A DNA stretch of 64,000 nt from Albifimbria verrucaria (Eukaryota > Ascomycota > Sordariomycetes > Hypocreales > Stachybotryaceae), in the NCBI GenBank assembly GCA_020081605.1, contig JAHREC010000011.1:124001-188000 (forward strand), read 5' to 3'. Under the pieces are notes generated by a model. The model had not been told where the DNA came from, did no database searches, and saw only the letters and a program-made list of their open reading frames with translations. Below are positions 34,421 through 44,429 of this stretch, in pieces; the stretch's first letter is position 1, and every line of letters starts with the position of its first letter. The translations under genes and the position numbers were made by a program.

Positions 34421-34760
34421 TTGTTAGCAGGGCTGAACATAGCTGCGAGACTTCTTATTGAGTTTGGTACCTTTGTGTTAGCATCAGCAAGAACTATAGG
34501 ACTGTCAGTTTGTGGTCCCACCCACCTCTAAGAATTGCTTATCCTAAACAAGGAGGGTTTCGCGGCACAACGACAGAAAAGTTGCCGCTCTGGTCCGACT
34601 AACGTCGCATGGAGGCGGTGGACCAAGATATCCGGTCACCGAACATGCAGGCGGACCAATAGGAATCTATCCTCGGATATCGTAAGGACCTCCTCCATCA
34701 ACGTCTGCTTCCTTCGGTGCTATGTCAAGTATGTTGCAACATCCGCAGGTATTGAGCAAA

Positions 34761-36863
34761 ATGGCTTTCTTTACATCATATCCCGAGGCTTCGGCGGCTT
34801 CCATTGATGGGAAGACATATGATTATATTATCGTCGGAGGTGTTACCAAGGACCCATGCCTTGTCTAGCTTACCCGCTAACAAAATCACAGGTGGTACGG
34901 CCGGCTGCGTCGTGGCATCACGCCTGTCTGAGGATCCCAATGTCTCTGTCTTGGTACTCGAAAAAGGCCGTGTAAAGATAGCATGCTATCGCGCGTCCCT
35001 CTCATGAGCCAGAACTTTCTCTTCGGAGATGCCTTGCAAGTTGTCAGTGATCGCTTCTCCGAGCCCGTCGCCAACGCAAACAATTTGAAGATGAAGCTCT
35101 GGACGTCAGAGAGCCTTGGAGGCGCCTCTCGTATCAACGGAATGATCTTCACACAAGGCCCGCCAGCGGACTACAACTCATGGGCTGAGATGGGTCTGGA
35201 CGACTGGGGCTGGGATCGTGTTGAGCCATACTTCCGCAAGAGTGAGAATTCAATCGCCCATCCAGATTCTACATACAGAAACCATAAAGGCTCGTTTCAC
35301 ATTCTATTGAGTGACCAACTCCAGCTAATCAGCCACAGGTCCCTTGGAGCTTCGCAAGTACAAGACGCCTTTCCTTTGGGGCAAGTAGTAAGTTCCTTTG
35401 GCCTTGAACCCCTTTTCGCCTGGTCGTGCTGCCAGTTAATAATACTAGCATCGACGAAGCTGCAGTCCGTGTCGGCTTGCCTTTGGTCGATGATGTCAAC
35501 GACCCCACTGCACCTGCTATGGGGATATGCCGCTTAGACCATGCCGTGGACGGTTCTGCGCAGAGGAGGACAGCATACCAGGCATTCTTGAACAAGGGGA
35601 TCGCGCTTGCCCGAAGAAATCATCTCGTCGTTTGTACGGGGGTTGTGGCAACCCATCTAGACATCAGCGAAGAAGATGGCTACGTTCGCGGTGTGCATAT
35701 TAGGCCTGTCCTTGAACATGGCACCACATGTCACGATGGCTACGTCAAGGCGAAACGGGAAATCATCCTCTGTTGTGGCGCGTTCAAAACCCCCAGCTGC
35801 TGATGCTCAGTGGCGTAGGGCCAAGGGAGGAGCTTGCTTCCCATGGCATTCCAGTTATTCGCAATTTGCCTTATGTAGGCAAATCTTTATCGGATCATTA
35901 CGCATTTCCCATCATGCTGGAAATGACACGCAAAGAAACTATTCACATTCTCGAGTGGATACCCTTCGGTATATGGCATATGCTGCTCTGGTTCTTCCTG
36001 GGAATTGGCCTTATGAGTCATGGCTCAAACACAAGTACGATCTTTGCCCGCACCGGCGCAATCGATGAGCAAAGCATGAACATCCAAGCCCGCGACCCAG
36101 AAACTGGGGATGATAACATGGATATCACCCAACCAAGGAACAGCCCCAACCTTGAAGTCATGATCATGGCCGTCACGTCTTTCAAGCGACCCGTGCCTGG
36201 ACGACCGCTGTTTACACTCTATCCTTGCATCACGCAACCCTACTCCACAGGGATGGTACAGCTATCTAGTACTGACCCTCTCTCTCATCCTCGTATTACA
36301 CACCCACACTTCGTGACGAACGGGATTGGCCTATTGCGCGTAAAGCTCTTCGCTTTGCTATGCGCCTAGCGGCGGAATTTCAAACCTCTGGATATCCTCA
36401 TCCTGTTCCCATCGCCTTTGCTCCGGGAAACAACCTTGACAAATTAGCCGAGTGGGACAAGACTGAGGTGGAGGGATATGACACGCCAATGGCTAGGCCA
36501 ACCAGTACCCAGCTCCCTCTTCCATCTGCTTCCTTGGATAACTCATTCATTCAGCGAGAGGGTATCAACGAGCTACAAACGCCCAAAACCTGGGCAACGG
36601 TAACGCAAGAAGAGCTGCATAGGTATATACGAAGCGTGGCCACTGTCAGTTTGCATCCGTCCTGTTCATGCCGCATGTCCAACAGTCCTGAGGCAGGGGT
36701 TGTCGACCAGCGACTACGCGTACACAGCCTGCGGAACTTGCGTATTACGGACACCAGTATCTTTCCGAGAATTCCCAGTACTCACACTATGTGGCCTGTG
36801 ATAATGGTGGCCGAACGTTGTGCTGACTTCATTAAAAAGACTGGGCTGGCACAGGCGAACTAG
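34761..36863 (+). CDS. GMC-family FAD oxidoreductase 3 (frame-broken)
   Basis: The ATG at 34761 (MAFFTSYPEA) is followed by the FAD motif split by an intron (34840-34891), joining YDYIIVGG to GTAGCVVASRLSEDP. The first conserved block is SLGGASRINGMIF, then WAEMGLDDWGWDRVEPYF. A second and a third intron lie near 35290-35340 and 35390-35450, joining RKYKTPFLWGK to DEAAVRVGLPLVDDVND. Signature 2 is CCGAFKTPQLLMLSGVGPRE once the frame change at the C5 run 35790-35794 is allowed. The catalytic pair is His-His (VSLHPSCSCRM and STHTMWPVIMVAER). Other frame changes are at AAA near 34974 and near 36320. No signal peptide, so probably intracellular. It starts about 340 bp from the P450 relic on the opposite strand. 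Confidence 0.8.
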
Positions 36864-38869
36864 CATAGGGACCAACACGATCGGTGAATATCATACTTAT
36901 CGCCGGTAGAAAATTGCAGCCTGTAGAAATACATATTCTTAGCCTCAATACGGGTCCAGTATTACTTGGCCGGCCAACATCTGTTTAAGTGCGATAGCAG
37001 GCTTTGTCCGCACTCACCGAATCAAGTAGATTCCTTCCCGTTTCCTTTAACCCCCTTTACCCCTCACGTTATTCGCCTCAACCAACAGGTCGGTAACTCG
37101 GGGATTCTGATCCTGGTGAGTCAGACCCACATTACCTGCGTTCTAATGGCACGCCGCTAGCTGACAGCGAGCCGTCCAAGGTTTCCGGTCGGTCCGTGCC
37201 GCACTCCACTTTATATGCGCAGCCAATGCAACCATGGAAGAACCGCCCAACGAGACTACACGTTGTGGTGCTCACGAACCAACAGCTTCTGCCAACAGGG
37301 CAAAGTTCCCAGCTACGGAATTGTAGGAAAAGGGCCTCCTCCCGCACCTAACGCATGTGCATGTGCGTCGCACCTTGCTCCTCTCAGAAGCGTGTGGAAA
37401 GATTGCTGTGTTATTTACACAAGCTTGTTAAAATTTTATGCACAGCACGTGTTCACATTATCCAGCCACAATGTGTGCAGATATTGTGCAACTCCACTAT
37501 CCACCTCATGTAGCAGTACTACTAGGAGTGTTCTTGCGCATTGGCCTGTTTGATTCCGGCGTCTTGTCATAGTAGTAGTAGTAGTATTAACGTCTGGCCT
37601 TCTGGCGTATCCCTGCGGGGCCAGCAGAAGTGCTTAGCTAAGATAGTCTAGGGTAGATCTTGGGTTGGTGTCTTGCCATGCTGCATATGGTGGGAAGCCT
37701 CCCGGGTAGGCAGACATAGTCTCAGACGCTTGCAGCTTTAAATGTGTCACTACTTTATATATTCACTGCCTAGAATTTGCAATTACATACTCCTAAGCAA
37801 TAATTTTATCTTCCAAAAAGCTATTCAGAGTCTCCTGCGCCATTCAATCCTCCAAATATGCGCCTAAGTCCCACGAGAGAGGGCGACATAAAACCGCAAA
37901 GCGACTTATCCAAGGCACCCTGATAGTCTTTTAGCAGTGCGGAGACTCATAATATAGGCATTGCCAACAGTTCTCACCTTAATACCTTCCTCAATTATGT
38001 AGAATAATACAACTAAATCCATAATGTGTTCTGTAGGAACTTGATTAGAATACTTGACCTGATCCGTTTTGAAAACTATGGATCCGAATAAAGATTAATA
38101 TCGTTCTGTAATATGTTAGTACAGTACAATAGAGCTAAATTAAAAGCCTTGTGACTAGTCCCTGTTGATCTCGATTATATGTCTAGTCCAAAGGCGTCCA
38201 TATCTGGCATAATGTAGTGATGATTCTGTATGGAAAGTAATAAGGTCTCGAAGAGTTTCCAAGGCGGTCAGGCTAAGGTCAGTTTGTCTGACAAAGAGCC
38301 GATACTGATAGCTCCTCCATGCCAACAGCCTATAACAGAGCTCTTTAGACAATTCAATGCGTGGTTTACATGCTTAACATAATAATAGGACTTATAGCCG
38401 TAGTTGAACCTGTACTACAGGTGCTAGCTAAAGACTGGCCGAAAGAACGACCTGACACGTCAGGGAGTTTGCAGCCAATATATCTTGTCCTTAAATCGAC
38501 CCTTCCATTACCTAGGTCATAGACCACCAGAGGTTGGCGTTGGCTCTATCGTCTCGTACGTACATCAATCTCGAATACCACGATGTGTCAAATCTTGACT
38601 GTTTTTAACGATAGTTTGCTATGATCTCGTTTCAATCTCCGGTTATTCATTGTTTCGTTGCATTTTGTCTCCGTCGGTTTGTTATGATATGCACCTAAGT
38701 AGCATAAAATAAATCTCACATTATTCCTTAGTTACGAAAAATATACCTAATCAGGTTAGCAGACCTCATTCCTCAACAAGGCTGCCCATCGTCTTTGTCC
38801 AGAGTGTACCGGTGTCTCTCTACGAGCCTATTCACGTCTGCAGATCAGGAGTAGTGGTATAGTCACCAG
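36864..38869. other. Intergenic region with short AGT microsatellite
   Basis: About 2 kb without a gene call. It contains an (AGT)n run near 37570-37587 and AT-rich sequence around 37740-38160. Small overlapping open frames (38155-38352 and others) show no motif. Confidence 0.45.
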
Positions 38870-40524
38870 CTATCTCAGTCTCGGCTTGAATACTAAGACG
38901 GGTCCTTTATGATCAGCAGTCGCAATATCATAAAGCTGAAATTCCTCCACCCTGTCTCTTCCATCCTTCCTGCCAGGATTGCCCTCGCCAAGCCTCCCAT
39001 TCTCCCCAGGAGCCTGCTCAAAATCAAAGAGCTAAATTGTTTTTGCGATAGTAAGACTCATCTCTTGATACGCCATTGGCTTGCCGAGGCAGCCTGTTTC
39101 GCCGAGGGCAAAGGGAATAAATGCCCGCCGCATCGTCTCCCGCGCCTGCTTCTCCCCACGGTCTCTTCACGAGTCTCTGGTGGGAGCCACCGCTCTGGTC
39201 GAAAGGCAAATGAGTCTGGAAAGTATTCTTCGTTGTGCATGATGCAGTACGGATTGACTCCAACGATCGTGTCAGCTGGAATCACGTGTCCATCAACGAT
39301 CAGTGGGCCAGTCTTGTCGGGATACGGCTCGCGCCAAAAGTGCCAAGGAAAGGCGGAGCGGCACGCATGGACTCATCAAGGACAGCGCGGAGGTAGTGGC
39401 AGTCCGTCAGAGCGGGCCCAGACTCGATATCATCACTTGATGAAAAGGTGCCACGGATCTCAGTCGCGAGTCGATCGTATGCAGGTCGGTGACGACTTAG
39501 GTAAAGAAGACGGCTGATAAGGCCGCGCCTAGTGTAGTCACCGCGGCGGGCATGATAAAGATGGCCTCGGACCAGAGTTCGCTCCGCTGAAGCTTTGCGC
39601 TGTACGTGTGGTCATCAGGGTCGACTGTGGCCATCTTGGTCTCTGTTTCGTTCTCGTCGTTAATCTCCATGACGGAGTAGAAATCGTTGCGGGCATCTTT
39701 TGGTAGCGCTTGGCGAGCCTGAATCAAGCCCCGTACCGCTCTACCAAAGATGGAGTTGTTCTTATGGTTGAAACGCTTCAGTAAGGGCCATAGCGAGTAC
39801 AGCAGTGGCCAAGACATGAATAAACCAACTACAGCGTTCATGGATAGCATGGCCCTTGGGAAGATGCGGTTCTCCTCGTCCGTCATCGTGTGCAGCGCAT
39901 GCCCAAAAGCCAGCTGCCCGGCCACGTCTGCGGCCAGTCGCTCGCATAGCGGCGACATGTCGACCGGATCAGACCCTGCCTTGAAGAGCTGCTGTAGGAA
40001 GACGCTAATGTCGGTCATCATGACAGGCTCGAACCTTCGCAGCCATCGGTCCGAGAGAACCTGGCCGTACATGCGGCGCTTCTGGCGATGACGGATGCGA
40101 TCTAGGGTACCAAAGATGTTCAGCTCGGCGTTGAATTGCGACTGCGCGTACACACGGGCCTTGTTCACATTGGGGTTGAGGTAGATGTCGTGCACGGTGT
40201 TCACCGTATTGAATACCAACCGGTTCGGGGCCTGGCGAAACACGGGGCCATGCTTGAGGTGGTTACGGTATGCCGTGAGATGGCCCTGTCTTTTAATCGC
40301 ATGATAGCTGCTGTAGCAGTCACTGAACTTGCCGAAAAGCGGCCCTGGATACCTTCTCAAAGGGTGAGTAGAGGCCCAGTAACCTGCCTGTATCACGACC
40401 TGGAAGCTGGATAGTCAGTCATCACGAGATTGTTGTCTGGACCTCAAAGGATTGGCGGGGACCGTACAAAGGCTAACCAGATGGCCGCGGCATATGCAGC
40501 CGCCATGAGGATAGAACTAAGCAT
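38870..40524 (-). pseudogene. Cytochrome P450 monooxygenase with a premature TAG
   Basis: A membrane-anchored haem monooxygenase, likely tailoring a small molecule. The start is ATG 40524-40522. The first exon encodes an anchor (MLSSILMAAAYAAAIWLAF), and a 68-nt intron (40400-40467) leads to the Pro-rich hinge LRRYPGPLFGKFSD. Visible parts are DRIRHRQKRRMYGQVLSDRW (C-helix), the I-helix area FIMPAAVTTLGAALS, ESMRAAPP (K-helix), FAFRPERWLPP and the haem loop FIPFALGETGCLGKPMAYQE. Frame changes lie at AAA near 39503, A4 39336-39339 and C4 39154-39157, all in runs. Beyond the haem, the Trp in the family's IAxTIWxFDF motif is TAG near 39030, cutting about 50 residues (FDFEQAPG...) that remain readable to a stop at 38870. 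It diverges from the SDR gene. Confidence 0.78.
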
Positions 40525-41159
40525 TTCCGATCTAGTCGATGGATGAGCGTCCGCTAATGAGTCTATTTACGAAGATAGAGCGCTCAGTAGCAATGGCTGG
40601 ATGACCTGACGATGCACTCCCAGTCCCTCCTAGAAATATCGAGGCAAACGAATGCACGGTTTCAAAGGCAAATAGTTTGTTGATATTGGCATCGGCACGT
40701 GTGAGCCTCTATGTATTGTAGGCCACACAACAAGGGGCGACCGCTGAGCATGCCATGTTGGTATTTCATCGAAACGATGGGCAACGAGGCATTCTGCAGG
40801 ATAAGCCGGCCCATGGCTAAACACGGAAACGAATTGTCTAGGCTGCAGGACATGGATTAACATATGACGTGTTGCCCTCTGTAAATTGATAAGCCGGAAA
40901 GTCGGCCCAGAAACTTCATGTCAGTATTAACGTGTTGGTTGCATGGAATACAAGCAACAGGTTAGGTTATTTGCCAAGTCCCCATAGGATACACGTGCAT
41001 TCTGATACTACTGGTGGCTGTGGATCACTACGGCGCCTGGTTTCTATCCTCAACCCCCTTCCTGGTCCATAGCATTTAAATCGCAACATTGAAATCGCTC
41101 CTCAGTCGCTATTCTCCAGTAAACGTCACTGGCCAGTTTACCGCCATTGCCATAAAATC
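40525..41159. promoter_or_regulatory. Divergent promoter between the P450 and SDR genes
   Basis: 635 bases separate the two opposite start codons, with no gene inside. A TATTTAAAT-like box lies near 41070-41080, about 85 bases before the SDR ATG, in a plausible core promoter position. The arrangement suggests co-expression of the two tailoring enzymes; no regulator site was identified. Confidence 0.4.
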
Positions 41160-42056
41160 ATGGCTACGATTCAGAAGAACACAGTCCTGATCACGGGCTG
41201 TAGCACCGGCGGTATTGGCTGGGCCATGACAAAGGTTTTTCATGAGCGGGGTTATTATGTTTTTGCGACTTTACGAGATCCGACTAAAGCCGTCGACCTT
41301 GCTGAAATGGAAAACGTTGAGATTCTCGAGCTGGATGTCACGATCCCAGAGACCATCCTGCGCTGCAAAGAAATCGTCACAAAGCGTACAGGCGGACGAC
41401 TAGATGTGCTTATGAATAATGCCGGGGCAGAGTTTGTTTGTCCATTACTTGACTCTAATATCGGCGAGGCAAAGAAGCTATATGATATTAATATCTGGGG
41501 CCCGCTTGCTATGGTACAGGCGTTTGCTCCATTACTTATCAAGGCTAAGGGTATTGTATCTAATCATAGCTCTATTGCTGCAGTCCTTCCTATGGTGTGG
41601 ACGGGTAAATATCAATATCTTAGTCGTATAATCAGTAATACTAATTTGGTAGCAGGTATCTACGCCAGTGCTAAGGCTGCAGAGGCACGTATGTCGGAAG
41701 TAATGAGACTTGAATTAGAGCCGTTAGGCGTACGAGTCGTGACGATCATGGTTGGTTCCGTGGATACGCCTATCTTCGGCAAGCCTGGTGGTAAGATGAA
41801 CTTACCACAGACATCCTACTACTCTGGCATCGAAGAGCATGCATATAAGCAGCGAATGGCACACCAGGGCGAGTCTATGCAGGTTGAGCCTTTTGCACGA
41901 CAGTTAGTAGATGATATTCTAAGCCAAAACAAGGGTCCTATCTGGCGTGGTTCGCTTGCTACAATTGTGCGATTTGCTACATGGGCATGTCCACAGTGGT
42001 ATATCGATAAGTCATCGAATGCAGACCGTGGCGCAGAACTAATTAAACGTATCTAG
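41160..42056 (+). CDS. Short-chain dehydrogenase/reductase (Ayr1-like), intact
   Basis: A classical SDR using NAD(P)(H). Closest in style are fungal 1-acyl-dihydroxyacetone-phosphate reductase-like proteins, many of which sit in metabolite clusters. The ATG at 41160 is in good context. The cofactor motif is TGCSTGGIGWAM, the structural motif MNNAGAEF, and the catalytic Ser-Tyr-Lys lies in NHSSIAAVLP and GIYASAKAAEARMSEVMRLE. The Ser and Tyr blocks are too far apart in the raw frame. An intron at 41605-41655 (GTAAAT donor, GCAG acceptor, 51 nt, no stop) restores normal spacing and gives about 281 aa. With the intron retained, a 298-residue form is still open. No frameshifts. Codons end in A/T more often than in the neighbouring P450, which may point to a different history. 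Confidence 0.87.
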   Translation: MATIQKNTVLITGCSTGGIGWAMTKVFHERGYYVFATLRDPTKAVDLAEMENVEILELDVTIPETILRCKEIVTKRTGGRLDVLMNNAGAEFVCPLLDSNIGEAKKLYDINIWGPLAMVQAFAPLLIKAKGIVSNHSSIAAVLPMVWTGKYQYLSRIISNTNLVAGIYASAKAAEARMSEVMRLELEPLGVRVVTIMVGSVDTPIFGKPGGKMNLPQTSYYSGIEEHAYKQRMAHQGESMQVEPFARQLVDDILSQNKGPIWRGSLATIVRFATWACPQWYIDKSSNADRGAELIKRI

Positions 42057-42289
42057 AGGCTAGCAAGTAATGACAAGGATATCGGGGTTTTACGACTTGT
42101 TGCTTTATTGCTGTTCGTCTTGTGTTGGAAGCCTCATGAGCTCTATTATCATGCAAGTTGAAACAAGGTATTAAAACACATTCCCGCACAACTTGCTGAA
42201 CGTGGGAGCCGTCTACCTATGTGATATATCTTCAAGTACTGGCAGCCAAGTCCCCATTCATGCATCATCACTGCAGACTGAAGCGGGTG

Positions 42290-43015
42290 CCTAAAACAGA
42301 GTCTCGGGAGCGTGGGCTGCATTGATGGCTAAACAAGTCTTACAGTTGACTCCAGCGTAGTCTTCCTTTGAGTTAAGATTATTCATCGTCACCTCATTCA
42401 TGTACTTGCGACCTCCGGGTGCTATCTTACGCAGCTTGTCTTGTTTATCGTTGATACATGCTTGCCCAAACTCTATAGTTACCCATCTACCATTCTCAGC
42501 GAGAGAGTTGTCGAAATTGAGAGTCAAGTTTGCGTCCCGTCACGCAGATAAGATGGCGTTCGCGCCTGGCATAGCAATAGAATCAATGCTCGAATCTGCC
42601 TCATTTAGGCTGATCCCATTAATAGCCGACCCAAATACATCGTGAGCATTGAGCTCGGCAATATCTCGTAGGACGGCTACCAGTGCGGCGCGGTTGTGTC
42701 TCACTGCTGAACGTGGAATGAGTCGCCCGCCTACCGAGATGTTGGTGCTGTAAGCCATAGGCTCCGCGCACTTCTAGAACCATTCAGCGTAATTGCTAGA
42801 TATAGTGGAATCCATTTCATGAACAATTTTTAATTTAGTCCTCTTAGCTTGTCGCAGAAGGACGGCAGAGGGCACTGATATCATCTACCGCCGTTGCGTC
42901 TGGTAACAGGGAAAATGCGAGCTGAAATGCTTGAGCCGTAATGATAGAACTTGTCGACTATTTTTTGATGGAATCCAAAACGCGGAAATGGTCTAGCCAT
43001 GCCCCGCCCAATACT
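42290..43015 (-). pseudogene. Relic of a BBE-type FAD-linked oxidase, C-terminal part
   Basis: Berberine-bridge-enzyme-like FAD oxidases catalyse oxidative cyclisations or alcohol oxidation in fungal metabolite pathways. On the minus strand from about 43015 there are AWLDHFRVLDSIKK and FQLAFSLLPDATAVDD, then KIVHEMDSTISSNYAEWF, and from about 42745 GGRLIPRSAVRHNRAALVAV. The end holds the family's terminal block: LRKIAPGGRKYMNEV and a degenerate form of the W-x-x-x-F-x-G-x-N-Y-x-x-L motif (VNCKTCLAINAAH). The order and spacing fit the last third of the family. At least three frame changes or stops occur, and the FAD-binding N-terminal two thirds are absent upstream. Clearly a pseudogene. Confidence 0.68.
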
Positions 43016-43129
43016 TGTCTTTGCTATCATTAATAACGAAGAAATTGGCGCCGGTCACAGGCCGGTCTCTTGTATTCCCGGCCTGTGTAATTGAATAACG
43101 TGATGTGCTTGAGGTTATACATCCATAGG

Positions 43130-43580
43130 CCGAGGGAACCTGCGACGGCCGACCGTCCGAGGAAGTCGTGTCCCGTGTTCCTGATGGTGAGCTAAATGTT
43201 GTTGACGCAAGTGAAGTTCACGCTTACGATCACACCACGGTGTTTGGTGACATTGACGGCGTAGACAACCAGGTTTTCGAGCGTGCATGGCCTTTCGGGA
43301 CTGCCTTACCTCAGAGCCGTGATTCAAGAAACAGTTCGCTTACACCAAGGTGTCATGGCACGCCAGCCACGCGTTTCGCCTAATGTAGCCCTCACCTATG
43401 CAGGCAAGTATGTAATTCCCCAAGACACTATCACAAGCATGTCCCCTCTCGTACGCACACCAGCGCCCCTGAATTTCAGCGAGATGCGTACGCATTCCGG
43501 CCAGGGTGATGGATCGACCACCCCAGCATCGCAAGAGCCCTTTTATGTTTTGCGGGCGGCTAATTTACTTGCTAGCTAAT
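43130..43580 (+). pseudogene. Cytochrome P450 relic, K-helix to PERF region
   Basis: One segment is unmistakably P450-like: LPYLRAVIQETVRLHQGVMA (K-helix with the ExxR pair), followed by RQPRVSPNVAL, YVIPQDTITSMSPL and, in another frame, DAYAFRPGRWIDHP, the PERF-like motif. The preceding 150 bases may be a degraded I-helix. The haem loop is absent; the sequence becomes unrelated after about 43560. Adjacent to the BBE relic, it belongs to the same graveyard of tailoring enzymes. Confidence 0.62.
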
Positions 43581-43943
43581 GCTACTAGTTTTTCCCCAAT
43601 TTCAATTGGATCAGATCCATGTCTCTTATGTAGATATGCCCCTCGGACATTCAATGAGTTCTTAACTAGGTAGTTACATTGATCTCCAGTGATTGGGACC
43701 CATTCTTCTTGATCCACCATAAAAGTAACTGACGAATCAGCCTTGGCACGTTCCCCAGCTATAGCAAGCAGCCTCCGATATGTCTTGCTACTAGGAGCCC
43801 AGCATTTGTGGAGCTGAGACCAGGATTCGAACTTGACCATAGGGACTGGGAGTCTTGTTCGTTGTTGAGAGCAGGCGTTATGAACTGAGACTCCGATGGT
43901 GTGATATCGAACACGAGTCGGTGGTGGCATGTCGGGGATAGCG

Positions 43944-43967
43944 TTTTTTTAAAAAAAAAAAAAAAAA
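43944..43967. repeat. Back-to-back mononucleotide tract T7-A17
   Basis: Seven T are followed immediately by seventeen A. It is the longest homopolymer noticed in the window and lies in the upstream region of the hydrolase gene. It could be a nucleosome-excluding promoter element or the poly(A) end of an old insertion. Confidence 0.8.
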
Positions 43968-44429
43968 CATGACTATTTGAATCTATCCGACATGGCTTAT
44001 CTTAGTCATTCAAACTGCGTGCACATTGGTTGAACAAGACCCGACAGCAGCTTCCTAGCCATCTAGGCGATACCTTGGGAGTGACATACTAGGCTTTGCG
44101 GGTGTCATATAAGCATCCTCAGTAGGTACATTATTACATAATGTACTCAACTAACTTTTAGCAAAACATTAACTTATTCATAACTGACACATTGTGATGG
44201 GCGAACTAAGTGGGACTTCTTATTGTGGGAGAAAGGATAAGAACCGAACAAGTGCTAGCTCTTCCACTCGACCGAATGTTCTTACATAATCGCTCCATCA
44301 GCCCAGTACTCGATAATACCTTCAATCCCGCCGTGAATGATGCACTGCTCTAGAGCCATCTCTATAATTATTATCATTCTCTAAGGTCTGTGGTGAACAT
44401 TTCAACAAATCTCATTTCTTGTAAACACG

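Noticed and set aside
37570..37587. (AGT)n repeat considered as part of a CRISPR-like or satellite array
   Set aside because: It is a single short microsatellite with no spacers or longer unit, and the window is eukaryotic.
43805..43845. Sequence GTTCGAATCC on the minus strand, resembling a tRNA T-loop
   Set aside because: The flanking bases do not form a five-pair T-stem and no acceptor stem or D-arm fits, so no tRNA is present.
43565..43930. A 121-codon minus-strand open frame next to the P450 relic
   Set aside because: It is open and not low-complexity, but has no recognisable motif, no signal peptide and no intron signals, and overlaps the end of a relic; too weak to call.
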